64,000 nucleotides of DNA. It comes from Acidobacteriota bacterium. Its GTDB lineage: Bacteria > Acidobacteriota > Blastocatellia > Pyrinomonadales > Pyrinomonadaceae. Positions 9,882 through 18,029 of the stretch are shown one piece after another. The stretch's first letter is position 1. Every line of letters starts with the position of its first letter. Below the pieces are notes generated by a model. The model did not search any database, was not told the origin of the DNA, and worked only from the letters and a program-made list of their open reading frames with translations. A program made the translations under genes and the position numbers. Location: assembly GCA_016703965.1 (NCBI GenBank), contig JADJBB010000025.1, forward strand, positions 558,001 to 622,000, read 5' to 3'.

Positions 9882-10364
9882 CTATTTGTCGGGAGCTGTT
9901 GAGAGCGGATCAGATCGAGTACTCAGCGAGTGCCGAAGCAGCGTTATTTTTACGGCTTCGGGATAGGAATATTGAACGGCGTGCTGCTCATATTCGGCTT
10001 CGTCGAGGATTTGAAAACTGCCGTCCGGCCAGACGACAACGTCGATATCGAGATCGACATAATCGAGAACGGAGCCGGCAAAAGCGGGCGGCATGTTGAT
10101 ATTGCAGTAATAATTGCGAAACGAGCCGTCGGGTTCGTGGAAGCAAAAGATGTTATACCAGCGATCGAGCCAGTAAAATTCGTAGGAAATAGTTCCGCGG
10201 CTGATCTCGCCAAGGTCGGGATGCGACACGTCAATATCGAATACCCTGACGAAAACAATGGAATCCGCGTCAGCCTCGATCAGCTCACAGTTCCAACTTC
10301 GCCGGATCGTGCCGTCGAATTTGCGTGAATTTATGGTGACCTGCTGAGCGGCTTTCAGGCTCAT
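9882..10364 (-). CDS. DUF402-family protein
   Basis: 160 residues. The central block FYWLDRWYNIFCFHEPDG, then YYCNINMPP and VDLDIDVVVWPDG followed by LDEAEYEQ match the DUF402 fold, a barrel that places acidic residues around metal and nucleotide. Characterised relatives hydrolyse nucleoside di- or triphosphates or cytidylylated intermediates (Ntdp, FomD). The substrate here is unknown. The start overlaps the stop of the UspA gene by 4 bp, so the two are translated from one message. Confidence 0.75.
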   Translation of the reverse strand: MSLKAAQQVTINSRKFDGTIRRSWNCELIEADADSIVFVRVFDIDVSHPDLGEISRGTISYEFYWLDRWYNIFCFHEPDGSFRNYYCNINMPPAFAGSVLDYVDLDIDVVVWPDGSFQILDEAEYEQHAVQYSYPEAVKITLLRHSLSTRSDPLSTAPDK

Positions 10365-10816
10365 TCGGCAGGCAGTCTAACAACCAGGACCGAACAAGGC
10401 GCGTGATGAACCACCGAACTAGAAACTGACCCAAGCAGGATGCGCTCCCATCGCCTGTAGCCGTGCGAGCCTATGATTATAAGGTCAGCACCGATCTGCT
10501 CAGCGGTCTCAACGATACGGCTTCCCGGCGATCCGAACAGAACCTCGCCGGAAATATCGACCTTTTTGCCATCAAAAGCCGCCGCGAGTTTCGTTTTAGT
10601 GGTCTCGACAACCGCGGCTGCGTTGTCCTTTGCATATTTTTCGAGTTCGCTCGTATCAGGTAAATAACCGCCGTAGATATCGGTGACCAGCGGTACTGCC
10701 ATATCAACAACGCTGATCACTGTGACCGAATCGCCTTCGCCGAGGTTAAATTTAGCGGCCATCTCGCCAGCCGCGTCGCCGTATTTTGTGCCGTCTGTGG
10801 CTATGATTACTTTCAT
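10361..10816 (-). CDS. Universal stress protein, UspA family
   Basis: 151 residues, one Usp domain. It begins MKVIIATDGTKYGDAAGEMA and ends with the ATP-binding loop GSHGYRRWERILLGSVSSSV followed by VLVV. The G-x2-G-x9-G(S) pattern is intact, so it belongs to the ATP-binding Usp class. AGGAGGCATTCC precedes the ATG and gives a strong ribosome binding site. It is co-transcribed with the DUF402 gene. Usp proteins support survival under starvation or respiratory stress. Confidence 0.9.
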   Translation of the reverse strand: MKVIIATDGTKYGDAAGEMAAKFNLGEGDSVTVISVVDMAVPLVTDIYGGYLPDTSELEKYAKDNAAAVVETTKTKLAAAFDGKKVDISGEVLFGSPGSRIVETAEQIGADLIIIGSHGYRRWERILLGSVSSSVVHHAPCSVLVVRLPAE

Positions 10817-10876
10817 GGAATGCCTCCTGAGCTATTAGCTCTATGTAAAAGCTATCACCTATATCTTACACCCATG

Positions 10877-11332
10877 TTAATCTTCCTCTTCGACTTTTTG
10901 GCCGGTGTACGTTCCGCGAAGCTTTTTTAATACCTCAAATAGTACGAAGCGATCGCTCACCGAAAGGCCCGCGACGCACTCAGCTTCGACTTCTATCCAA
11001 CTTTTTTCTACATCTTCGCGGATAGTCTTCCCGCGGGCAGTAAGGTGTACGGTCATCGCCCGGCCGTCCTTAGAGTGTTTTTTGGTACGAACCAGATTTA
11101 TTTTTTCCAAGCCGCGGATCATGTTGCTAAGCGTTGGAGCTTTTACGTTCAACTGCTCTGCGAGTTCGATCTGTTTCATGCCGTCCTGGCGCCACAATTC
11201 GATCATTACAAAAACCTGGCCGCTGTGAAGGTCGGCACTAGCCATATGCTGCTCGATGCTGTTACGGAATGCGGTCGCGACCTTGGCTAAATGGTAGCTG
11301 ACGGTTTCCTCGAAAATGATCGCCTCTGGCAT
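10877..11332 (-). CDS. MarR-family transcriptional regulator
   Basis: About 151 residues. The winged-helix core is clear: KQIELAEQLNVKAPTLSNMIRGLEK (recognition helix) and the wing VRTKKHSKDGRAMTVHLTARG. I chose the ATG at 11332 because AGGTG lies about 8 nt upstream; a GTG at 11341 is also in frame. MarR proteins are dimers that bind short palindromes and release DNA on binding small ligands. The gap to the divergent gene at 11523 carries six palindromic sites spaced exactly 22 bp. This makes autoregulation and control of the divergent gene very likely, although that is inference. Confidence 0.9.
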   Translation of the reverse strand: MPEAIIFEETVSYHLAKVATAFRNSIEQHMASADLHSGQVFVMIELWRQDGMKQIELAEQLNVKAPTLSNMIRGLEKINLVRTKKHSKDGRAMTVHLTARGKTIREDVEKSWIEVEAECVAGLSVSDRFVLFEVLKKLRGTYTGQKVEEED

Positions 11333-11368
11333 GATAAGCACCTCTATTTACAATAGTTTAAGCGGGAA

Positions 11369-11490
11369 TTAGCGGCCTAACGAAAAGCCGTTAGCAGTCT
11401 AACAAAAGAATGTTACTGTGCTATGTATAAATAATTAGCAGGCTAATGATAAATGGTTAGCGTGCTAATAAGTAAAAGTTAGCACGGTAT
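11369..11490. promoter_or_regulatory. Array of six operator-like sites at exact 22-bp spacing
   Basis: Sites start at 11369, 11391, 11413, 11435, 11457 and 11479. Four are perfect TTAG-N4-CTAA palindromes (N4 = CGGC, CAGT, CAGG, CGTG). The site at 11413 is degenerate (TTACTGTGCTAT) and the one at 11479 keeps only the left half (TTAGCACGGTAT). A further CTAA half-site ends at 11513. Two helical turns separate sites, so bound dimers would sit on one DNA face. The array fills the divergent marR promoter region. Confidence 0.85.
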
Positions 11491-11494
11491 GGTA

Positions 11495-11500
11495 TATAAT
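11495..11500 (+). promoter_or_regulatory. Consensus -10 box (TATAAT) of the 11523 gene
   Basis: A perfect TATAAT lies 22 bp before the ATG at 11523. No good -35 hexamer is seen at the normal distance, where the fifth and sixth operator sites sit. A repressor on the array would block this promoter. Confidence 0.55.
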
Positions 11501-11522
11501 GAAAGTAGGCTAAGTATATTTT

Positions 11523-11921
11523 ATGGAAAACAAAGAAAAGCTCAAAAATGCACGCAATTTGCTGCTTAAGCTGCATAAATCGATGCTCGATCGCGAACGG
11601 GAATTGTATGAAGGAATCCACGGGCCGCTTAAGCCGACACAATTCTTAAGCCTGCTGCTCGAGGACGAGGACTTCTCATGGCTGCGGAAATTCTCAATGC
11701 TTATAGTCGAGATCGACGAGCTGTTCGCCCAGAAGGACGGGATTGAGGTGGGGATGATCGAGGCTAACCTCGTGAAGGTAACCGAACTGGTCGAAATGAA
11801 GGAACACGATGAGTATTTTAAGGCGAAATATCAGATCGCGATCCAGCGAGATCCTGATTCGGCGGGACTTCATTCCGAGCTGAAAACTCTTCTCGGGGCG
11901 TCTGATAATGATCAACGCTGA
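11523..11921 (+). CDS. Hypothetical protein controlled by the operator array
   Basis: 132 residues starting MENKEKLKNARNLLLKLHK, mostly helical, with an LKPTQFLSLLLEDEDFSWLRKFS segment and an acidic C-terminus ending LLGASDNDQR. There is no signal peptide, membrane helix or metal motif. I do not recognise the family. It is the only gene downstream of the array and has its own terminator, so it forms a single-gene unit. Its last codons include one copy of the GCGTCTGATAA 11-mer (11898-11908). As the apparent target of a MarR repressor it may respond to a small molecule or redox signal. Confidence 0.7.
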   Translation: MENKEKLKNARNLLLKLHKSMLDRERELYEGIHGPLKPTQFLSLLLEDEDFSWLRKFSMLIVEIDELFAQKDGIEVGMIEANLVKVTELVEMKEHDEYFKAKYQIAIQRDPDSAGLHSELKTLLGASDNDQR

Positions 11922-11929
11922 AATCAAAA

Positions 11930-11958
11930 GACCGGCGGGAAGTTCCGCCGGTCTTTCT
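11930..11958 (+). terminator. Rho-independent terminator
   Basis: Stem GACCGGCGG/CCGCCGGTC (11930-11938 and 11945-11953) with loop GAAGTT, followed by TTTCTGTT. The flanking bases also fit use in the opposite direction for the transaldolase gene. Confidence 0.85.
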
Positions 11959-11993
11959 GTTAACTTCCAACTTTCAGTTATTAACTTTACGGC

Positions 11994-12644
11994 CTAGCTT
12001 CGTCCGCTCTTCTTCCAGTCCGACAGGAAGCCTTCGAGGCCTTTATCGGTCAGTGGATGCTTGACGAGCTGCGTGATCACCTTGAACGGGATCGTCGCAA
12101 CGTCGGCTCCTGCCAAAGCACAATCCACAATATGCATCGGATGCCGGATCGACGCGGCCAAGACCTCAGTATCGAACTGATAATTTGCATAGATCTGGAC
12201 AATTTCTTCGATCAACTGCATCCCGTTCTGACCGATATCATCGAGCCGTCCTATAAACGGTGAGATGTAAGATGCTCCGGCTTTAGCTGCAAGCAGGGCC
12301 TGGGCAGCAGAGAAGCAGAGGGTCACGTTTACCTTGGTGCCTTCTGCCCGGAAGGTGCGGCACGCTTTCAAGCCATCAAGTGTAAGAGGCACCTTGATGA
12401 CGACATTCGAAGCGATCTTGGCCAGTTCGCGGCCTTCCGCGAGCATTCCGGCGGTGTCGAGAGCAGTTACTTCGGCGGAAACATCACCTTTTACGAGGGC
12501 ACAGATCTTGGCAATGTGTTCCTTAAAGTCAACGTCGCCCTCTTTCGCGACCAGGCTCGGATTCGTCGTAACGCCGTCGATCAAACCAAGCTCATTCGCC
12601 TCTTTGATCTCGTCTAAATTTGCTGTGTCTATAAAGAATTTCAT
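11994..12644 (-). CDS. tal: Transaldolase, FSA/TalC-like short form
   Basis: 216 residues, the length of the short transaldolase/fructose-6-phosphate aldolase group rather than the 320-residue TalB form. MKFFIDTANLDEIKEANELG and DGVTTNPSLVAKEG form the first barrel strands; the Schiff-base lysine is in NVVIKVPLTLDGLKA; SPFIGRLDDIGQNG gives the phosphate-binding turn. Transaldolases move a dihydroxyacetone unit between sugar phosphates in the non-oxidative pentose phosphate pathway. Sequence alone does not separate transaldolase from aldolase activity. The protein is cytoplasmic. Confidence 0.92.
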   Translation of the reverse strand: MKFFIDTANLDEIKEANELGLIDGVTTNPSLVAKEGDVDFKEHIAKICALVKGDVSAEVTALDTAGMLAEGRELAKIASNVVIKVPLTLDGLKACRTFRAEGTKVNVTLCFSAAQALLAAKAGASYISPFIGRLDDIGQNGMQLIEEIVQIYANYQFDTEVLAASIRHPMHIVDCALAGADVATIPFKVITQLVKHPLTDKGLEGFLSDWKKSGRS

Positions 12645-12710
12645 TGGTTTCGTGTTGATGGTGGATCGCTGTTCGTTGGTTTCGCTGATTCGCGTTTTTG
12701 CTTAACGAAA

Positions 12711-13340
12711 CTATCTAACTGTGTTTGTTAAAGTGCCTATACCCTCGATCTCGACCTCGCAAACGTCCCCGGGGTTCATTTTTGAGACTCCGGACGGAGT
12801 TCCGGTCGCGATCACGTCGCCAGGGTTAAGCGTCATCATGTTTGAGATATATCGTACCAGAAAGTCGACGGGGAAGACCATTTGCGAGGTCCGCCCGTCC
12901 TGTTTTAAGACTCCGTTAACCCGCACCAGAACTCGCAGGTCCGAAACATCAAGCTCCGGTTCGATATGCGGGCCGATCGGGCAGAACGTGTCGAATGATT
13001 TAGCACGTGCGAACTGACCATCCTTTCGCTGCAGATCGCGGGCGGTAACGTCGTTCAGACAGGTGAAGCCCAGTATGTAATCTTCTACATTAGCATCATC
13101 ACTTAAGTCTTTACAGTGCTTTGAGATAACCACTGCAAGTTCACCTTCATGTTCAACTTGATCTGACTGGCGCGGAATGATAATTTCATCGCCGTCAAAT
13201 ACCACCGCTGAAGGAGCTTTCAGGAATAGCATTGGCTCTTTCGGGACCTCATTCCCCAATTCCGCAGCGTGTTCTGCGTAGTTGCGCCCCACGCAGACGA
13301 TCTTGGACGGGGCGAATGTTTTCTCAATTGCGATCTTCAT
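12711..13340 (-). CDS. Fumarylacetoacetate hydrolase family protein
   Basis: 209 residues with a single FAH C-terminal-type domain. VCVGRNYAEHAAELG, metal-binding EHEGELAVVI and the acidic CLNDVTARDLQ, then SFDTFCPIGPHI and GDVIATGTPSGV are the family signatures. Relatives decarboxylate oxaloacetate, hydrolyse acylpyruvates or act on aromatic catabolites. No neighbour points to a particular pathway. It ends 66 bp before the transaldolase start and probably shares a transcript with the lipoprotein gene upstream (23-bp gap). Confidence 0.88.
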   Translation of the reverse strand: MKIAIEKTFAPSKIVCVGRNYAEHAAELGNEVPKEPMLFLKAPSAVVFDGDEIIIPRQSDQVEHEGELAVVISKHCKDLSDDANVEDYILGFTCLNDVTARDLQRKDGQFARAKSFDTFCPIGPHIEPELDVSDLRVLVRVNGVLKQDGRTSQMVFPVDFLVRYISNMMTLNPGDVIATGTPSGVSKMNPGDVCEVEIEGIGTLTNTVR

Positions 13341-13363
13341 ATTTGTTCGAGCGAGATTTAGTT

Positions 13364-14491
13364 TTATGGAACCGTTTCCGAGACAACTTCCGACATTTCG
13401 CTTACGTTGCCGAATTTATCCGTTGCCGTCAGATAGTAATAATAGATCTTCCCGCTTTCGACCTTCGTGTCTTGGAAGGTGTTTGTTTTCAGTAATTCAG
13501 TCGTTAAAAGCTGCCATTTTACTTTATCCAGATCTTTATCGGTCGAGCGATAGATGCGGTACCCGACCACATCTTTCTCGGGGTTTACGGCAAAAAAGAT
13601 CGAAATAGTTGTCGGTGACGCAGCAAGCGTGATCGCTGATGGCGGTGTTGGAGCGAAGGTGTCGATCGCTTTGAATTTCAGAACGTTCGATTCGCCGCTT
13701 TCGACCGGTTCGGCCTGCGTTCCGACCGAGACGGCACGAACAAAATAGTAATATTCCTTTCCAAACTCAAAAAATTCGTCGTTGAAGGCAGCTTCCGTGA
13801 CCGGAGTTTTATTGAGAGGTTTGCCCATCTCTTTGTCCGAATTGGACCTGAACACAAAATATCCGAGCAGGCTCACAGGTACCGAACCATCAACGTTTGC
13901 CGAGGGAGCCTGCCATTTTAGCTTGATCGCGTCCTGCGTCGGTTCAGCGGAGAGAACCGTCGGTGCTGCTGCGACCTTTGCAGTAGGCTCGATGAGAAGA
14001 GAATTCGAAAATCCCGCCTTTTGGCCGGAAGCATTAACAAATCTGATCGCGTATCGTAGCCGTGCAGGCTGGCCGGCGAACTGAAGCGTGTCGCGATAAG
14101 TGAGTGTTTTCAAGCCAAAATCCGTATCCTTGATCTCTAACGCGGCGATCAGCGTGCTTCGATTTGCAAACTCTTCCTCCGACAATTGAAGCGGAGCATT
14201 CGACGGCTCGGCGAGGCGGTAGATGTCAGCACGGCTGATATTGAGAGTATTTCCCTTCACGGCGTTGCGAACAGGCATCTGCCAGGACAGAATGACCTGA
14301 CTGCCACGCTGATAACCTGAGATCTCAACACGCTGCAGAACGCGTTCCTTCGGCGGCTCCGGAGCTCCGCGTTTGCCGCAGGCGACTGAAAGCGAGATCG
14401 CGAGACACAGAACTAAGAAGAATTTAGCCGCAGAGGGCACAGAGAAAGGCTTTTTACTGTTAGAAGCAAATGTTGCGGGTTCGTTCATCAT
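13364..14491 (-). CDS. Lipoprotein with fibronectin type III-like domains
   Basis: 375 residues. A hydrophobic segment (FFLVLCLAISLSVAC) ends in a lipobox with Cys38, followed by GKRGAPEPPKERV. Two or three FnIII-like beta domains follow, seen as repeated phrases such as VILSWQMPVRN, IKLKWQAPSANVDGS and YYYFVRAVSVG, with a terminal IYYYYLTATDKFGNVSEMS. It is probably attached to the periplasmic or outer-membrane face. The region coding for residues about 15-23 is one arm of an inverted repeat (14423-14446), so part of the signal peptide is repeat-derived. The exact role is unknown. Confidence 0.8.
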   Translation of the reverse strand: MMNEPATFASNSKKPFSVPSAAKFFLVLCLAISLSVACGKRGAPEPPKERVLQRVEISGYQRGSQVILSWQMPVRNAVKGNTLNISRADIYRLAEPSNAPLQLSEEEFANRSTLIAALEIKDTDFGLKTLTYRDTLQFAGQPARLRYAIRFVNASGQKAGFSNSLLIEPTAKVAAAPTVLSAEPTQDAIKLKWQAPSANVDGSVPVSLLGYFVFRSNSDKEMGKPLNKTPVTEAAFNDEFFEFGKEYYYFVRAVSVGTQAEPVESGESNVLKFKAIDTFAPTPPSAITLAASPTTISIFFAVNPEKDVVGYRIYRSTDKDLDKVKWQLLTTELLKTNTFQDTKVESGKIYYYYLTATDKFGNVSEMSEVVSETVP

Positions 14492-14537
14492 TCCCAGGGT
14501 TTTCCGGCCGATATTCTCTGTGGTCTTTGTGGCTAAA
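14423..14537. repeat. Inverted-repeat pair spanning the lipoprotein start
   Basis: TTTAGCCGCAGAGGGCACAG (start of the 14423-14446 arm) and an arm at 14514-14537 pair at 20 of 24 positions. The left arm is inside the coding sequence and the ATG at 14491 lies in the loop. Confidence 0.75.
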
Positions 14538-14547
14538 TTTCTTCGAT

Positions 14548-15957
14548 CTACAAAATATATTGCCGCAGATCGCGGTCTTCGATCAGGCTGTTCAGGCGGT
14601 CATCTACATACTCAGCATCGATGACCTGATGTTTTTCTTCAAGCTCGCTGCCGAGGAAACTGATCTCTTCGAGTAATTTCTCAACGAGAGTGTGCAGTCT
14701 TCGTGCCCCAATGTTTTCGGTAGTTTTATTGATCTCCTCAGCCATTTCGGCGAGCCGGTCAATGGAATCTTCGGTAAAAGTTAAAGTAATTCCTTCAGTC
14801 TCGAGCAGTGCCTGATACTGCTTGATCAGCGAGTTCTTCGGCTGCACGAGAATCCGCTTAAGATCGTCGATCGTTAGCGATTCAAGTTCGACACGGATCG
14901 GGAAACGGCCCTGAAGTTCAGGGATCAGATCAGATGGTTTTGAAACGTGAAACGCCCCTGCGGCGATGAACAAAATATGGTCGGTGCTGACCATGCCGTG
15001 TTTTGTGTTGACGTTCGTACCTTCGACGATAGGCAGCAGATCGCGTTGGACGCCTTCACGCGAGACGTCCGGATTGCCGCCCGATTCGCGGCCGGCGACC
15101 TTGTCGAGTTCATCGAGAAAGATGATCCCCGCCGACTGTGTTCGTTCGATCGCCTTTCGGGTGATCTGCTCCATGTCGACAAGGCCTTCCTGCTCGTCGC
15201 GGATCATATAAGCACGAGCTTCGGCGATGGTGAGCTTTCGCGTAACGGTTTTGGAAGGGAACATGTTTCCCATCATATCGCGAAGGTTGACGCCCATTTC
15301 CTCCATACCCTGGCCGCCGATAAAATCGATCGTCGCGTTCGATCGGTCCGTCGTTTCAATGTCGATCAGGCGTTCGTCCAGGTCGCCGCGACGGAGCTGT
15401 TCGCGAAGCTTTTCGCGGGTTCGGGAAACCGAATTGTCGTGATCCTCGCGTTCCGCCGCCCGTTCGTCATCGTCCTGCGTCTGATAATGAAAATCCGACG
15501 GCGGGAGCAAAATGTCGAGCAGCTTTTCCTCTACGTTTTGCTCAGCTCGCGGCAAAACTTCTTCGAACGCCGCCTGTTTCGCCATATCGACGCCGACATC
15601 GGCCAATTCGCGGACCATACTCTCGACATCGCGGCCGACGTAACCAACCTCGGTGAATTTCGACGCCTCGATCTTAATGAACGGGGAATTCGCCAGGCGA
15701 GCAAGACGCCTTGCGATCTCAGTTTTACCGACGCCGGTCGAGCCGATCATCAGAATATTCTTCGGCAAAACGTCTTCAGCGAGCTCGGCTGGCAGCTTCT
15801 GACGGCGAATCCGATTACGCAGAGCAACCGCTACCGCCTTTTTCGCAGCATTTTGACCCACGACATATTTGTCCAGCTCCGCGACGATCTGCCGCGGCGT
15901 GAGGTCGTCAAGGTTTGGTTTTGCTGGTGGCGTTTCTCCGCCTAAGTAAATAGCCAT
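14548..15957 (-). CDS. hslU: HslU, ATPase subunit of the HslUV protease
   Basis: 469 residues, somewhat longer than the enterobacterial 443. N-terminal LTPRQIVAELDKYVVGQ, Walker A GSTGVGKTEIARRLARL, the GYVGRDVES pore loop, an acidic insertion (I-domain, about 160-250) and Walker B IIFLDELDKVAGRE. The C-terminal segment ends DRDLRQYIL, the tail that docks into HslV. HslU unfolds substrates and feeds them to HslV. It lies 43 bp after hslV. The I-domain is rich in D and E, which accounts for the extra length. Confidence 0.97.
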   Translation of the reverse strand: MAIYLGGETPPAKPNLDDLTPRQIVAELDKYVVGQNAAKKAVAVALRNRIRRQKLPAELAEDVLPKNILMIGSTGVGKTEIARRLARLANSPFIKIEASKFTEVGYVGRDVESMVRELADVGVDMAKQAAFEEVLPRAEQNVEEKLLDILLPPSDFHYQTQDDDERAAEREDHDNSVSRTREKLREQLRRGDLDERLIDIETTDRSNATIDFIGGQGMEEMGVNLRDMMGNMFPSKTVTRKLTIAEARAYMIRDEQEGLVDMEQITRKAIERTQSAGIIFLDELDKVAGRESGGNPDVSREGVQRDLLPIVEGTNVNTKHGMVSTDHILFIAAGAFHVSKPSDLIPELQGRFPIRVELESLTIDDLKRILVQPKNSLIKQYQALLETEGITLTFTEDSIDRLAEMAEEINKTTENIGARRLHTLVEKLLEEISFLGSELEEKHQVIDAEYVDDRLNSLIEDRDLRQYIL

Positions 15958-16000
15958 TTCAGTAATGATGAAGCGTTAGCTTGCGAGCCGGGGTTGGGCC

Positions 16001-16561
16001 TTAGATCTCTTCGACCATAACGTCAGAATTTGTGTAGATACAGATCTCGCCTGCGATTCGAAGAGCTTCTTCGGCGATCTCCTTCGCCGAAAGCTGGGTG
16101 TGTTTCATCAGTGCCCGGGCGGCCGCGAGAGCATACATGCTGCCGGAACCGACCGACAGTAGCCCATCGTCCGATGAAATGACATCGCCTTTGCCGGAGA
16201 TGAGAAACGCGTCCTTTCCATCTGCAACGACGAGCAGAGCTTCCAGATTTCGCAGGTATTTGTCGGTTCGCCAGTCCTTGCTCAGCTCGATCGCGGCACG
16301 TTCAAGCTGGCCCTGAAACTGCTCAAGTTTTGTCTCAAAACGCGTCAGCAGCGAGAATGCGTCAGCCGTAGAACCCGCAAAACCCGCGAGGATCTTGCCG
16401 TTCGATATCCGGCGGACCTTTCGTGCGGAGCCCTTGATCACGGTATCGCCAAGCGTAACCTGGCCGTCGCCCGCCATCGCAGTATGTCCGTCACGTGTCA
16501 CGAGCAGCACGGTCGTTGACCTAATTCTTTGGCTCAAATAGCTGTCTTCCATTGCCTTCAA
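16001..16561 (-). CDS. hslV: HslV, peptidase subunit of the HslUV protease
   Basis: 186 residues. The mature chain begins at the first threonine of TTVLLVTRDGHTAMAGDGQVT (Thr16), preceded by a short propeptide that starts at 16561 or at Met4. The catalytic lysine lies in SARKVRRI and the C-terminal CIYTNSDVMVEEI is typical. HslV forms a double hexamer of threonine peptidases. The gene order hslV-hslU is the usual one. A short propeptide is processed by autocatalysis in this family. Confidence 0.97.
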   Translation of the reverse strand: MKAMEDSYLSQRIRSTTVLLVTRDGHTAMAGDGQVTLGDTVIKGSARKVRRISNGKILAGFAGSTADAFSLLTRFETKLEQFQGQLERAAIELSKDWRTDKYLRNLEALLVVADGKDAFLISGKGDVISSDDGLLSVGSGSMYALAAARALMKHTQLSAKEIAEEALRIAGEICIYTNSDVMVEEI

Positions 16562-16622
16562 TCATAAGGGTTTCATTTCAAATGCTCAAACTCTGACGAA
16601 CTGGAGAGTTTATCGAGTTTAG

Positions 16623-16689
16623 AGAGTTGCAGAGTTACGGAGTAGACAGAGTTGGTGAAGCCTCTTCAATATTCAAACTCTGCAACTCT
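16623..16689. repeat. Inverted-repeat pair upstream of hslV
   Basis: AGAGTTGCAGAGTT (16623-16636) is perfectly complementary to AACTCTGCAACTCT (16676-16689), with a 39-nt loop. The right arm is followed by a further CTGCAACTCTGC copy. It lies between the divergent hslV and the 16744 gene. Confidence 0.8.
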
Positions 16690-16743
16690 GCAACTCTGCA
16701 AACTTTACAAAACTTCGTAATTATCTGAACATTAAAGGGTTTT

Positions 16744-17487
16744 ATGAGAAAGCGTCCGAGGATCGGCATTACGATGCGGCTTGAGATGGAAACGCGTCGT
16801 TTCTATCTTGGCCGCGATTACAGCGAGGCGGTTGAAGCCTGCGGCGGTGTTCCGGTTCACATGGGGCTGATACCGAAAAAGGATTATGTAGCCGACGCAC
16901 TCGCGGGACTTGACGGAATTTTGCTGCCGGGAAGCAACACGGATACCGATCCGGCATATTACGGCGAAGAGCCGCATCCGAAACTAGGGACCGTCATTCC
17001 TGAGAAGGATGAAACCGACCGCTTGGTCCTTGATGAGGCCGAGAGGCTTAATTTTCCCCTTTTTGGCATTTGTTTTGGCATGCAGGCGTTAAATGTCGCC
17101 CGCGGCGGCAGCCTGATACAGGATATCGATTCGCTTGTCGATGGTAATATCCGACACGATCAGGGAAAGCCGTACGACCGCCCTTCGCACGGGGTAAAGA
17201 TAGATGAAACGAGCACTCTTGCGAGCCTAGAAGCCGTTCGGAATGCGAATGGCCCGGTCAGGGTAAACAGTTCACATCATCAGGCAGTAAATCGGGTCGG
17301 AGAAAATCTAAGAGCAGTCGCCTGGGCGTCAGACGGCGTGATCGAGTGCATCGAGGACACAAGACCGGATCGATTCGTCCTCGGAGTTCAATGGCATCCT
17401 GAGATCACGTTTTCGAACGACCGGCTTTCAAGAGAGATATTTGAATTGTTTCTCACGCGGTGCAGGGAAAGAATGGTTGTAAACTAA
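16744..17487 (+). CDS. Class I glutamine-amidotransferase-like hydrolase (peptidase C26)
   Basis: 247 residues. The nucleophile elbow GICFGMQALNVARGG holds the cysteine; the His and Glu of the triad are in GVQWHPEIT. DGILLPGSNTDTDPAYYG gives the oxyanion region. This is the gamma-glutamyl-gamma-aminobutyrate hydrolase (PuuD) type, which removes glutamate from gamma-glutamyl amides in putrescine breakdown. No other putrescine gene is nearby, so the substrate is uncertain. There is no signal peptide. Confidence 0.88.
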   Translation: MRKRPRIGITMRLEMETRRFYLGRDYSEAVEACGGVPVHMGLIPKKDYVADALAGLDGILLPGSNTDTDPAYYGEEPHPKLGTVIPEKDETDRLVLDEAERLNFPLFGICFGMQALNVARGGSLIQDIDSLVDGNIRHDQGKPYDRPSHGVKIDETSTLASLEAVRNANGPVRVNSSHHQAVNRVGENLRAVAWASDGVIECIEDTRPDRFVLGVQWHPEITFSNDRLSREIFELFLTRCRERMVVN

Positions 17488-17648
17488 TCGTATGGTCTTT
17501 ACGTATGTTTCTTAGACGGTAGGGCAGGTTATTTAATTAATGTTATTCCTTAAGTGCCCTTGCTAAGTATCATCAATAGAAAGAATAGAAGGTAAATAAT
17601 AAAGTGAAACACGATCTTTACGAGACGTGCTTTCAGACAACACATTAG

Positions 17649-18029
17649 ATGAATAATCCTGTGATAGTCGGCCTCATTTCCTGGTTCCTTCCCGGAGTGG
17701 GCCATATTTTGCAAAGACGTCCCGTCCGCGGTGCCTTGATAGCCGGCGTTGTCTGGCTTATGTTTGCGATCGCGATCGCGAGCGGCGGTGCCCATTACCC
17801 CGGTTTTGAATTTAAGGACGGCGCTCTCTTGTACCTCCTGAACATCTTTGCACGTTTCGGTAACGGACTTGGAGCTTTCGTGAGCTTTATCATGGCGGGC
17901 ACGCCATCACCGCAGGTTGCCGCACTAGCTACGTTCGAATACGGAGGGCGATTCCTGGAGGTCGCGGGGCTTATAAACTATCTCGCTGCCATGGATGCTG
18001 TCGACATTGCTGTCGGGAGGAAGAAATGA
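17649..18029 (+). CDS. DUF6677-like small membrane protein
   Basis: 126 residues with a hydrophobic N-terminus (VGLISWFLPGVGHILQ), a second helix (GALIAGVVWLMFAIAIASG) and two more before a short basic tail AVGRKK. The SWFLPGxGHxxQ opening resembles a group of small inner-membrane proteins labelled DUF6677. The function is unknown. Its TGA overlaps the ATG of the next small gene (ATGA), so they are translationally coupled. Confidence 0.7.
   Translation: MNNPVIVGLISWFLPGVGHILQRRPVRGALIAGVVWLMFAIAIASGGAHYPGFEFKDGALLYLLNIFARFGNGLGAFVSFIMAGTPSPQVAALATFEYGGRFLEVAGLINYLAAMDAVDIAVGRKK

Noticed and set aside
11994..12644. Calling it fructose-6-phosphate aldolase
   Set aside because: The short FSA/TalC group cannot be split into the two activities from sequence alone, so only the general transaldolase call was kept.
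14947..15945. 332-codon open frame antisense to hslU
   Set aside because: Shadow frame of a strongly conserved gene; no motif or start context.
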